Source of the DNA: Candidatus Sulfuricurvum sp. RIFRC-1
GTDB lineage: Bacteria > Campylobacterota > Campylobacteria > Campylobacterales > Sulfurimonadaceae
Direction: 5' to 3'
DNA length: 64,000 nucleotides
Assembly (NCBI RefSeq): GCF_000310245.1
Contig: NC_020505.1
Coordinates: 62,001-126,000 of the forward strand
Part shown: positions 55,334 through 64,000 of the stretch, piece by piece
Numbering within the stretch: position 1 is the stretch's first letter
Layout: each line of letters begins with the position of its first letter
The notes under the pieces: generated by a model
The model's database searches: none
The model's input: only the letters and a program-made list of their open reading frames with translations
Told to the model about the DNA's origin: nothing
Made by a program: the position numbers and the translations under genes

Positions 55334-56271
55334 TGCGTTTAAACAAATATATTGCCCACTACTCAACCTATTCGCGTCGCGAAGCCGATCAGGCGATTCT
55401 TGATGGGTACGTTCGAATCGATGGTGAGGTTGAGATTAACCCCGCGACTCAGGTCGATGAGCGTAATGCCAATGTTATGATCAGCGGGAACAAGATCACC
55501 CCAAGTGATCAATTTACCGTTATCGTCTATAACAAACCGCGCGGTGAATTGGTAACCAAAAAAGATCCGCAAGGGCGTAAAACGATTTATGACTCATTAG
55601 CAAAACAATACCGCCACTATATCCCTGTCGGACGGCTCGACTTTGCCTCTGAGGGATTATTGCTTCTTACCGATGCGTCTCGTGTTGCAACGGCACTTAT
55701 GACCTCCAAAATGGAGCGGGTTTATAAGATCAAGATCAAAGGGGCTGTGTCTGAAGGGATGAAAATCGCGATGGGCGAAGGGCTGGAGCTTGAAGATGCA
55801 AGTGCCGGAGCCCATGAGCATGCGGAGGCGGGGCCGATGAGTTTTGCCCCTTTTTATGCCTATCAAGTCCAAAAAGACCAAGGAGACTATTCGATTTTAA
55901 AAGTAGCCATTGGCGAGGGACAAAACCGGGAGCTTCGTCGTTTTTTCGCCCATTTCGGGGCTGAAATCGTCGATCTCAAACGGCTTAGTTTCGGCGGGAT
56001 TGAACTTAATAATCTCCCAACGGGAAAAGTACGCTTTTTGGAGCGAAATGAGTATTCCAATTTACGTGAGTTTTTGGATGCTGTGGAAAAAGCGGAGAAA
56101 CAAAAACAAAAGAGCGAGAAAAAAGCTCCAAGAGCTGAGGGAAAACCACAGTTCAAGCCGAAAAGTGCTTCAAAAGATAAACCTAAATCGAAATCAAAAC
56201 CTTCCAATGAGCCATTCGGCACCAATAAATACAAACCTGATTCTAAATTCTCAAAAGGTGGTAAAAAATGA
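55330..56271 (+). CDS. rluB: Pseudouridine synthase, RluB/RsuA family, with basic tail
   Basis: A 313-residue RNA pseudouridine synthase. The S4 domain is at the N-terminus (MRLNKYIAHYSTYSRREADQAI) and the catalytic Asp in IPVGRLDFASEGLLLLTD. The last 70 residues are Lys/Pro/Ser-rich and look disordered (EKKAPRAEGKPQFKPKSASKD). RluB-type enzymes act on 23S rRNA; RsuA on 16S. The tail may help bind rRNA. Two adjacent ATG codons are possible starts. Confidence 0.85.
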   Translation: MMRLNKYIAHYSTYSRREADQAILDGYVRIDGEVEINPATQVDERNANVMISGNKITPSDQFTVIVYNKPRGELVTKKDPQGRKTIYDSLAKQYRHYIPVGRLDFASEGLLLLTDASRVATALMTSKMERVYKIKIKGAVSEGMKIAMGEGLELEDASAGAHEHAEAGPMSFAPFYAYQVQKDQGDYSILKVAIGEGQNRELRRFFAHFGAEIVDLKRLSFGGIELNNLPTGKVRFLERNEYSNLREFLDAVEKAEKQKQKSEKKAPRAEGKPQFKPKSASKDKPKSKSKPSNEPFGTNKYKPDSKFSKGGKK

Positions 56272-56666
56272 AAACACTCAAATTCCCAACCAGTCATAAA
56301 ACACAGTTGATGGATATCAGCGCTGAAGTGAAAGAAGCTGTCATTAAATCAGGGATCAAATCAGGGATTTGTATTGTTTTTACTCCGCATACGACAGGGA
56401 GTGTCTTTTTGTTTGAAAATGCAGACCAAAATCTTCGCCGGGATTTATTGGCGGCTCTCTCCAAAGTTATTCCCAGTGATGTTCAATACGCCCATGTCGG
56501 TAGCAATGCGGCTGCTCATCTCAAATCATCCCGTATGGGTGCATCGGTAAGTATTCCGGTTCATGAGGGTCGTCCGATGTTCGGAAAATGGCAAGGAGTT
56601 TTCTTCGGTGAATTTGACGGTCCTCGTCAAGAGCGTGAAGTCATTATCAAAGTCATCGCAGGTTAA
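56268..56666 (+). CDS. yjbQ: YjbQ family protein (UPF0047)
   Basis: A 132-residue beta-rich protein with IVFTPHTTGSVFLFENADQN and a later GSNAAAHLKSSRMG and GEFDGPRQEREVIIKV. Family members were described as secondary thiamine-phosphate synthase enzymes. It overlaps the upstream gene and is two bases from rarA. Its place a few kilobases from thiG is on the other strand, so a thiamine link is weak. Confidence 0.9.
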   Translation: MKTLKFPTSHKTQLMDISAEVKEAVIKSGIKSGICIVFTPHTTGSVFLFENADQNLRRDLLAALSKVIPSDVQYAHVGSNAAAHLKSSRMGASVSIPVHEGRPMFGKWQGVFFGEFDGPRQEREVIIKVIAG

Positions 56667-56668
56667 TC

Positions 56669-57841
56669 GTGGCGGACTTTACCTATCTGCTTCGTCCGAA
56701 AAAATTTGACGATGTGGTAGGTCAAAATCATCTGTGCTCTCCCGATTCTCCTCTGCGTTCACTCTGTGAGGGGGGTAATCTCACCCACTCTTTTTTTTAC
56801 GGTCCCCCCGGTTGCGGTAAAACGACATTAGCCCGAATTATCGCCGAGGTTATGGGTCTCCCCTTTTATGAGTTTAATGCAACGTCACTCAAAATAGAAA
56901 ACTTGCGAAAGATTTTTGATCAATACGAGGGTTCCCTCACTAAGCCTCTGATCTTTATCGATGAGGTGCATCGCCTTGCAAAGAATCAGCAGGAGGTGTT
57001 ACTGCCGGTTATGGAAAAAAACAGTGTGTTAGTGATTGGCGCATCGACGGAAAATCCCTATTTTAGCCTGACTGCGGCGATGCGATCGCGTTCATTACTG
57101 TTTGAGCTTCATTCCATCGGTTTTGAAGCGTTAGAGGATTTGTTAGTCCGTACTTCCGTTGAAATGGATGAGGAGGCACGTGAATATTTGATCGCCAGTT
57201 CGGGGGGCGATGCTCGTGCGATGCTCAAACTCCTCGAAGTCTCCACCGCATTGAACAAACCGATTACCCTTCTTCTTCTCAAATCGCTCCGACCTGCTGC
57301 GCAAAGCTTGGGAAGTTCGGAAGCGGGGGTTCATTATGATCTCGCCTCTGCCCTCATTAAAAGTATCCGAGGCTCAGACCCCGATGCGGCGATCTATTAT
57401 CTTGCTCGTTTGATTGAGGGGGGCGAACCGCCGGAATTTATCGCTCGTAGACTTGTAATTTTGGCGAGTGAAGATGTGGGGAATGCGAATCCTCAGGCTC
57501 TTAGTCTTTGCACCTCTGCTATGACGAGTGTCAAAATGATCGGCTACCCCGAATCGCGGATTATTCTCGCCCAAGCGGTTATCTATCTGTGCGCATCACC
57601 CAAATCCAACACGGCATACAATGCGATCAATGCCGCGCAAAGTGCCGTCAAAAACGGGGTTATCCTCGATATTCCCGAGTCGTTACGTCAACAGCACAAA
57701 GGGTATCTTTACCCGCACGACTTCGGGGGATGGGTCGATCAAAAGTATCTCTCTAAACCGCTCAAATTTGTTGAATTTAAAAACAGTGGTTATGAAGCGA
57801 AGATGGGGGAATGGATAGAGAAGGTGTGGAAGAAAGGGTAA
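56669..57841 (+). CDS. rarA: Replication-associated recombination protein RarA (MgsA)
   Basis: A 390-residue AAA+ ATPase. Walker A is GPPGCGKTT at residues 45-53 and Walker B is LIFIDEVHR. The sensor-type GASTENPYFSLTAAMRSRS and a C-terminal VYLCASPKSNTAYNAI are present. It acts at stalled replication forks. GTG start, two bases after the yjbQ stop. It is convergent with the response regulator gene. Confidence 0.93.
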   Translation: MADFTYLLRPKKFDDVVGQNHLCSPDSPLRSLCEGGNLTHSFFYGPPGCGKTTLARIIAEVMGLPFYEFNATSLKIENLRKIFDQYEGSLTKPLIFIDEVHRLAKNQQEVLLPVMEKNSVLVIGASTENPYFSLTAAMRSRSLLFELHSIGFEALEDLLVRTSVEMDEEAREYLIASSGGDARAMLKLLEVSTALNKPITLLLLKSLRPAAQSLGSSEAGVHYDLASALIKSIRGSDPDAAIYYLARLIEGGEPPEFIARRLVILASEDVGNANPQALSLCTSAMTSVKMIGYPESRIILAQAVIYLCASPKSNTAYNAINAAQSAVKNGVILDIPESLRQQHKGYLYPHDFGGWVDQKYLSKPLKFVEFKNSGYEAKMGEWIEKVWKKG

Positions 57842-57843
57842 CC

Positions 57844-58587
57844 TTAATGTACTGACGATAAGCGATATCCCATCCCATAAATACTCGTTAGCGCTTTTTC
57901 GGGGAGTTTTTTCCGTAAACGCATCATCATCCCCCGCAAATTATCCGAACTTACATCGATCGTATTGAGATAAAAATGATTCAGGATTTCATCGGTACTG
58001 CATACTTGTTCAAATTTTTTCGTTAAAAGCTCCATCAGCAGAATTTCGTATTTGGTTAATGCAATTGCAATGTCACTTTCAAAAAGTATTTTTTTATCCT
58101 TATCCCAAAAAAGTTCATGGGAAAGATAGAGGGTATGTTCCGGTGCTATAGATGGGAGAGGGGAAGTATTGATTTTGGAGCACACTTTGTAAAGTGTATC
58201 AAACATTTGCGGATATTGAACCGGTTTGGTGATGAACTGAGCGATACCGAGATTAATAAGAGATAGGAGATAATCCGCCTCTGTGTGAGCGGATAAGATA
58301 ATAATTGGCTGTTCCTCATGGATGGCACGAATCTCAGAGGTTAATTCCACCCCATTCAGCCGAGGCATCCGAATATCGGAGATGACGAGATCGTAGGTTT
58401 TTTGTTTTAAACGATAGTAATCGTTGTATTTCTCGAGAGCGTCAACTCCATCGATAGCAGTATCAACGCGGTAAAAATAATCTTCTAATACTCTGAATAT
58501 CCGAGTTCGAAAAGGCTCGTTATCTTCGACAAAAAGGAGTGATAAACGCTTCGTCTGTTCCAGTATACGTTGTTCGTTATCAATCAA
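57844..58587 (-). CDS. OmpR-type response regulator
   Basis: A 247-residue protein with a receiver domain (about 14-130: acidic pair Glu21-Asp22, phosphoacceptor Asp71, Ser98 and Lys120) and a C-terminal winged-helix domain (about 160-245). The latter includes ALTKYEILLMELLTKK and TSIYGMGYRL. No sensor kinase gene is next to it; the dual-sensor protein at 62252 is a candidate partner but unproven. It is a single gene 64 bases from metH's end. Confidence 0.88.
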   Translation of the reverse strand: MIDNEQRILEQTKRLSLLFVEDNEPFRTRIFRVLEDYFYRVDTAIDGVDALEKYNDYYRLKQKTYDLVISDIRMPRLNGVELTSEIRAIHEEQPIIILSAHTEADYLLSLINLGIAQFITKPVQYPQMFDTLYKVCSKINTSPLPSIAPEHTLYLSHELFWDKDKKILFESDIAIALTKYEILLMELLTKKFEQVCSTDEILNHFYLNTIDVSSDNLRGMMMRLRKKLPEKALTSIYGMGYRLSSVH

Positions 58588-58651
58588 TCATTTTGCCTCA
58601 ACTTTTTCGCGATATCAATTATTATAACATAAAGGAAATACGTTTTAATTC

Positions 58652-61600
58652 CTAGATATTGTAGTACGTCGCCTCTTTATGATGGACGACGAGAGCCGTG
58701 GTACTTTGCTCAGGGTGAATTTGGAACGTCTCAGAGAGGGTAATGCCAAACTCTTCAGGGCGTAATAAATCGAAGATGATACGGCTCTGTTCCAAATCAG
58801 GACACGCCGGATACCCGAAGCTGTATCGTGCCCCCGCATAGCGGTTGAGACGGACATCACGGAGACTAAACCCTTCATCATTGTGTGCAATATTGAGGTC
58901 AAGTCGGATTTGTTTGTGTGCCACTTCGGCTAACGCTTCGGCAAGCTCTACCCCAAACCCGTGTACCAGGTTGTATTCGAGGTATTCATTCGCGGCATAC
59001 AGCTCTTTTTCGTACTCGCTGAATTTATCCCCTACGCTAACACACGTTAGCGGTAATACGTCATCGCGGGTATGGGTGAAAAAGTCGCTTAGTGCGCGAT
59101 GGGGTGCTTTGCGCTGACGCGGAAACTCAAACACGTATTTGGCGTTCCCGATCACTTCGTCGAGGCTCTGACGGTTCGCGTTTTCATCGATATTCCATCC
59201 GTAACTCTCATCAAAAATCAGAAGTTCCTGATCGCTGCTTCGGACAGGATAGTATCCGTAAATCACCGTCGGGTCAAACAGTCCCCGTTTGACAATCTCT
59301 CGTTTGATCCGCTCATAGGACGGATAAACTTTGGTCTCGAGAAGTTTTTTATACTCATCCACCGGCATTCCGGCACGTTTGTATCCCCAATGCAATTTAA
59401 AGAGACTGCGGCGGTTGATCCATTCGCATACCATGTCAAAATCGAGTTGTTCTTTGCGTAATACCCGACGCCCCCAAAAAGGAGGGGTCGGAATTTTTAC
59501 CTCGCTTGGCATGTTCAACTCATGAAACGGTGGGATAACAACATCCACAACCTCTTTGGCGGCACGTTCAATCATATCTCCGCCGAGGCGGGTGTCGAGC
59601 CCTATGCTTGGATCGGCATTGTATTTTTCAATTCGGCTCATGGCGATCACCCCGTCAAAGGCATCGCGGCAATAAAAGATCGCCCCGTTATAGATCGGGC
59701 GGCAGAAATCGTCCACGAAACTACGGGTGAGTGCCGCACCGCCGAGAAGTACCGGTGTGGTGATTCCCATACCGGCCATTGTCTCTAAGTTGTCTCTCAT
59801 CACTTGGGTCGATTTGACGAGCAGCCCGGACATCCCGATGGCGTGAATCTCTTGGGCTTTCATCACATCGAGATACTCTTCGAGTTCGGTTTTGATCCCA
59901 ACATTGATCACCTTGAATCCGTTGTTTGAGAGGATGATATCGACGAGATTTTTCCCCACATCATGAACATCCCCTTTGACCGTCCCGATGACGAGGGTAG
60001 TATCGGTCTCTTTTTCCTGTTTGGAGAGGTAGGGGTTGAGATAGTCAACGGTGGTTTTCATCGTCTCGGCACTTTGCAATACAAACGGAAGCTGCATTTT
60101 TCCCGATCCGAAAAGCTCTCCGACGATTTTCATCGCATCGATGAGGATTTCATTGACAATGGTGTCAGGATTGATCTGTGTCCGTGCCCGTTCAACAAGA
60201 GGAATCATCCGCTCTTTATCCCCGTCGATAAGGAGTTTGGCAATTTTTTCTTCATCGCTCAAGCTCTCGTATTCTTCGTCGTTTTTAGTGTTGTCGATGG
60301 TTTTATCACTGAAATGTTCGATAAATTTAAAGAGGGACTGATCATCCGGGTTAAAGAGCAACTCTTCACAGACGGCACGATCCTCTTCGGACATTTTGGC
60401 AAGCGGTACGATATGTTTGACGTTGATGATAACCGATGTCATACCCGCTTCAATACAGTGGTGTAAAAAGACACTGTTCAAAAAGACTCTGGCATTCATG
60501 CTGAGTCCAAAAGAGATGTTGGAGAGCCCCAGTGTTGAGCCGACGTTAGGATATTTCGTATGCAGTTGGCGGATAGCTTCTAAGGTTTGGATGGCGGCGT
60601 CACGGTACTCCACATCCCCGCTTCCCACGGTAAAGGTGAGCATGTCAAACATCAGATTGCGAGGATCGATATGGTGGCGGTTGACACACAGATCATAAAT
60701 CCGATCCGCAATGCGCATTTTATCTTCGGTTGTTTTTGCCATTCCCTTTTCGTCAATGACAAGACATACGAGGGCTGTTCCGAATTTTTTAGCCAGTGAA
60801 CAGATAGCATCGAGACGCTCTTCACCGTCTTCGAGGTTGACGGAGTTGATAATCGGTTTGCCGCCGATGCATTTGAGTGCCTCTTCCATTGTGTTGACAC
60901 GGGTCGCATCGGGCATAAGGGGGATGGAAATTTTTTGGTTGTAGAGTCTCATGACGTGCGCCATATCCACCGCACCATCACGCCCCGCAAACTCGACGTT
61001 GACATCGAGACAGTGGGCGCCATCTCGTACTTGTGCTTGACCGACGCTGAGTGTCCCCTCGTAATCGCTCGCGATGATCAGTTCACGAAACGCTTTCGAT
61101 CCGGTCGAATTGGAGCGCTCTCCGATGAGTAGCGGAGCGGGTGTTTGGATCAGTTCGACGGTGTTAAACAACGATGCGATAGAGGGTGTTGTCTCTCCGC
61201 TTGGTTTTTTGGGGGTGATGGAAGAAACTTTATTCACCAGTGCACGGATATGCTGAGGGGTTGTTCCGCAGCATCCACCGAGGAAACTGACGCCGTCATA
61301 GTTTAAAAAGTCACATTGCAGCTGAGCAAACTCATCGGGTCCCATCGGGTAGTACGAATAGCCGCCTCGGTTTTGAGGCAAGCCCGCATTGGCATGAACC
61401 GAGATCGGTTTTCCCCACACTTCACTGAGGGTTCTAACGTGTTTCCCGTATTGCTCCGGTCCGGTTCCGCAGTTGAATCCCAGACTGATGATATCGAAGG
61501 GCTCTAAAATCGTGGCGATGGTTGCCGCATCGGTACCGATGAGCATAGACCCCGCCAACTCGATCGTAACGGACACCATAATAGGAAGATCAGAACCTCG

Positions 61601-62149
61601 TTTGCGGTTAGCCGCTTCGCAGGCATGGAGTGCGGCTTTGATTTGGAGTGGGTCTTGGCAGGTTTCAAGGAGGAAAATATCGCATCCGCCGTCGATGAGT
61701 CCCAAACAACACTCTAGATACCCTGCGAGCATCTCATCGTAGTGAATGTGTCCGAGAGAGGGGAGCTTGGTTCCCGGTCCGATAGAACCCAAAACATAAC
61801 GCCGGTGTTCAGGAGTGGAAAATTTATCACACTCTGCTTTACAGACTGCGGCTCCCGCTTTGGAGAGTTCATAGGCACGATGTCCGATCCCGTATTCGTC
61901 CAATACCCAGCTAAAGGAACCGAAAGTGTTGGTCGTGATGAGATCCGCACCGGAGACGAGGTAGGCGTGAAAAATATCGCTCATCACCTCTGGGCAGGTG
62001 ACGTTTAGGAGCTCATTGCACCCCTCTAACCCCTCCCATGCACTCTCAGGTATTTTATCGGCACGCTCTTGAAGCTGGGTTCCCATAGCGCCATCGATTA
62101 TAAGAGCTCGGCGAGAGATAGTTTCAAGAAGCGTTTGTTTGAGGGACAT
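58652..62149 (-). CDS. metH: Cobalamin-dependent methionine synthase
   Basis: About 1165 residues. The order is a homocysteine-binding domain (about 1-320, zinc Cys in FNCGTG and GGCCGTTP), a pteridine domain (LLIGERSNSTG and following), and a cap and B12-binding domain with DVHDVGKNLVDIILSNNGF. A C-terminal reactivation domain follows, with HRALSDFFTHTRDDVL and the SAM-binding RYSFGYPACPDL. It transfers the methyl of methyl-tetrahydrofolate to homocysteine. The start at 62149 was chosen over a TTG at 62167. It depends on B12, consistent with the BtuB-CobQ locus. Confidence 0.95.
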   Translation of the reverse strand: MSLKQTLLETISRRALIIDGAMGTQLQERADKIPESAWEGLEGCNELLNVTCPEVMSDIFHAYLVSGADLITTNTFGSFSWVLDEYGIGHRAYELSKAGAAVCKAECDKFSTPEHRRYVLGSIGPGTKLPSLGHIHYDEMLAGYLECCLGLIDGGCDIFLLETCQDPLQIKAALHACEAANRKRGSDLPIMVSVTIELAGSMLIGTDAATIATILEPFDIISLGFNCGTGPEQYGKHVRTLSEVWGKPISVHANAGLPQNRGGYSYYPMGPDEFAQLQCDFLNYDGVSFLGGCCGTTPQHIRALVNKVSSITPKKPSGETTPSIASLFNTVELIQTPAPLLIGERSNSTGSKAFRELIIASDYEGTLSVGQAQVRDGAHCLDVNVEFAGRDGAVDMAHVMRLYNQKISIPLMPDATRVNTMEEALKCIGGKPIINSVNLEDGEERLDAICSLAKKFGTALVCLVIDEKGMAKTTEDKMRIADRIYDLCVNRHHIDPRNLMFDMLTFTVGSGDVEYRDAAIQTLEAIRQLHTKYPNVGSTLGLSNISFGLSMNARVFLNSVFLHHCIEAGMTSVIINVKHIVPLAKMSEEDRAVCEELLFNPDDQSLFKFIEHFSDKTIDNTKNDEEYESLSDEEKIAKLLIDGDKERMIPLVERARTQINPDTIVNEILIDAMKIVGELFGSGKMQLPFVLQSAETMKTTVDYLNPYLSKQEKETDTTLVIGTVKGDVHDVGKNLVDIILSNNGFKVINVGIKTELEEYLDVMKAQEIHAIGMSGLLVKSTQVMRDNLETMAGMGITTPVLLGGAALTRSFVDDFCRPIYNGAIFYCRDAFDGVIAMSRIEKYNADPSIGLDTRLGGDMIERAAKEVVDVVIPPFHELNMPSEVKIPTPPFWGRRVLRKEQLDFDMVCEWINRRSLFKLHWGYKRAGMPVDEYKKLLETKVYPSYERIKREIVKRGLFDPTVIYGYYPVRSSDQELLIFDESYGWNIDENANRQSLDEVIGNAKYVFEFPRQRKAPHRALSDFFTHTRDDVLPLTCVSVGDKFSEYEKELYAANEYLEYNLVHGFGVELAEALAEVAHKQIRLDLNIAHNDEGFSLRDVRLNRYAGARYSFGYPACPDLEQSRIIFDLLRPEEFGITLSETFQIHPEQSTTALVVHHKEATYYNI

Positions 62150-62251
62150 AACAGAGACCTTGCGCAATAAAAATAAAATACGATTTTATCCAAGAGTAGC
62201 CTAAAGGGTTCTAAGTATGAAAATATAATTCTTTTGATACACTCTAATCTA

Positions 62252-64000
62252 TGAAAAAGCTGTTTCTTTTATTACTCTTTTTAATGTCACTTGCATGGTC
62301 GAAAGAGTCCGTAACCCTTCAATTGCCGTGGCTCCATCAGTTTCAGTTTGCAGGGTATTACGTTGCCAAGCAAAAAGGGTATTACTCGGATTCAGGATTA
62401 GATGTTACGATTTTAGATGCACACAATAGACAAGACCCTTTTAAAGCCGTCATAAACGGGAAAGCTCAATACGGTGTCGGACGTTCTTCTTTGATTGTTG
62501 ATTACATCAAAGGTGCTCCCCTTGTTCTCATGGCTGCAGTATTCCAATCCTCTCCAATGATGCTCCTTACCCGTAAGGATTTTAATATCCATAATGCCAA
62601 GGACCTCAAAAACAAACGGGTTATGTTGACCGGGGATACTATCGAGGGCGCCGAGCTGCAGGCGATGCTCCGAAGTGTCGGATTGCGTACCAGTGATTTG
62701 ATACTGCAAAAACACTCGTATGATCCGATGTCATTGGCTAGAGGTGAAACCGATGCTATGGTCGCCTACCTCTCTAATGAACCTTATGTTCTTCAAAAAG
62801 CAGGAATCGAAACACGTGCTATTCACCCTAAAGAGTACGGATTCGATTTTTACAGTGATATCTTATTTACCACGACGGATGAAACCACTAAAAATCCTCA
62901 AAGAGCCGAAGCCTTTTACGATGCATCGATGCGGGGGTGGCTTTGGGCATTTGATCATATTGAAGAGACGGCTGAACTGATTTACCGTGATTACAACCCT
63001 CAGCATAAATCACTGGATGCACTGATCTACGAAGGTCGAATGTTAAAAGAATTTGCCTTCCGTCCCAATATTGCTTTTGGCTCCATCGATCCGGTGCGTC
63101 TGGAAATGATTGCCCAAGGGTATCGGCTAATGGGTGTCGTTCAATCGATCCCTTCGTTTGAACCTTTACGATATAAACACAGCGCATTGCAATTGAGTGA
63201 AAAAGAGAAAGGATGGTTGCGTGATCATCCGGTTATCCGAGTCGGAATCGATCAAAACTGGCCTCCTATCGAGTCAATCGATGAAAAAGGGAGACATTCT
63301 GGAGTCAGTGCATCGTATTTGAAGCTTCTCGAAAAGCGCTTAGGGGTCCATTTTGAGGTTGACTACAGCCGCCGCCATTGGAGTGATTCGATCCGATCGG
63401 TTCAAAACAAAGAGATTGATATGCTCTCTTGTGCGGCCATTACCGATAAACGGCGGGAGAATCTTCTTTTTAGCCGCCCTTATTTGAAACAATCGATTGT
63501 TATTGTTGCCCATTCGGATGTTGGATTTGTAAATGATTTAAATGATTTGGGCGGGAAAAAAGTAGCCGTTGTCCGCTCTTATGCGACGGAAGAATTTTTA
63601 CGTGAACACTATCCCAAAATTATCCCGGTAGTTGCGGATACCTCGCTGGAAGCTCTCCAGAGCGTTGTTTCAGGCGAAGCATATGCCTGTATCGAAGGAC
63701 TTGGGGTTGTGAGCCATTTGATAGAGAGGCATAATCTAAAACGTCTCAAGGTTGTCGGTGAAACGCCGTATCGGTATGAACTTGCATTTGCATTTCGTAA
63801 CGATTGGGGGATGCTGGCTTCCATCTCAGATAAAGTTCTCGCTTCCATTACCCCCTCAGAATACGAAGAGATTCACGGACCTTGGCTTGTGATGGAACGT
63901 AATTATCCAATCAATTATCGTCTGGTTTGGGGTGTGGTTGGCTTTATGGGGATATTATTTATTTTAATCGCCTATAAAAATCGCCGCCTTGATGTATTGG
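62252..64000 (+). CDS. Dual periplasmic-binding-domain sensor protein (partial)
   Basis: It runs off the right edge; 583 residues are visible. A signal peptide (about 1-16) leads to an NMT1/THI5-type substrate-binding domain (about 18-300, LPWLHQFQFAGYYVAKQKGYY). A second, SBP3-like binding domain follows (about 325-545, IRVGIDQNWPPIESID). A membrane helix is near residue 560. Such proteins are membrane sensors whose C-terminal kinase or GGDEF lies beyond the window. It is divergent from metH with a 102-base gap. The output is unknown. Confidence 0.8.

Noticed and set aside
55887-56297. Minus-strand ORF of 136 codons, Phe/Leu-rich
   Set aside because: It mirrors the Lys-rich tail of the pseudouridine synthase; the hydrophobic look comes from complementing AAA/AAG codons.
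62150-62251. SAM or B12 riboswitch ahead of metH
   Set aside because: The gap is short and AT-rich, and no conserved core was recognisable.

Overview
The window looks like core chromosome of a free-living Campylobacterota (Epsilonproteobacteria) member, closest in flavour to the Sulfurimonas/Sulfuricurvum group. This is inferred from gene content, not from a search. The evidence is a recA-eno-FtsB-like-AMIN run, a futalosine-pathway menaquinone enzyme (MqnD) beside fliQ and murB, ThyX instead of ThyA, RNase J with a long basic N-terminal tail, a SpeE-like protein of the H. pylori type, an orphan CcoG, and dense gene packing with many 1-8 bp overlaps. No phage, insertion sequence or CRISPR array was seen. 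No stretch over 300 bases lacks a gene.

Layout. 1-6.2 kb (minus): a TamA-like/TamB-like envelope pair, then a hemerythrin, DUF2249 and polytopic membrane gene set headed by a well-placed FNR-type site. 6.3-7.8 kb: a Cys-rich protein of unknown role, a Fic protein, and a convergent 51-residue ORF carrying the Fic-inhibitory motif. 7.8-11.8 kb (minus): a BtuB-like receptor, a small membrane protein and CobQ, probably corrinoid salvage, with an upstream ORF and a hairpin over the btuB ribosome-binding site. 11.8-13.4 kb: a chemoreceptor. 13.4-19.1 kb (plus): NFACT protein, cdsA, dxr, hydrolase, tsaD, tpx. 19.1-22.3 kb (minus): AMIN protein, FtsB-like, eno, recA. 22.5-26.6 kb (plus): mqnD, fliQ, murB, then a recombinase-fold regulator and ccoG. 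26.7-33.7 kb: purM, DUF2892, speE-like, coaE, dapF, prfA, rpsT, glmM, lspA. 33.7-37.1 kb: tRNA-Val, thrS, infC, rpmI, rplT. 37.1-41.1 kb (minus): lipoprotein, thyX, RNase J, rsmA. 41.3-43.7 kb (plus): hisF, a nucleosidase-like gene, rlmN and a 31-residue membrane peptide. 43.7-48 kb: Tsx-like porin, M23 peptidase, EAL-HDOD protein and a MASE1-GGDEF cyclase. 48.2-48.8 kb: five tRNAs (Pro, His, Arg, Arg, Leu) behind a consensus promoter. 49-51.6 kb: APC and MFS transporters. 51.7-57.8 kb: thiG, purN, nnrD/E (minus) and kdsD, rluB-like, yjbQ, rarA (plus). 57.8-64 kb: response regulator, metH, and a dual substrate-binding sensor cut by the window end.

Intergenic DNA holds at least three families of short palindromic repeats, mostly at gene ends. 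The most interesting points are the tail-to-tail Fic/candidate-antitoxin pair, the catalytic-serine-less recombinase-like regulator with an inverted repeat around its own promoter, the uORF/hairpin in front of btuB, and the FNR-type promoter of the hemerythrin module. The B12 theme recurs: a BtuB-CobQ locus and a B12-dependent MetH lie in the same window. Starts were re-chosen where a Shine-Dalgarno sequence or overlap argued for it; all functions are inferred from sequence reading alone.
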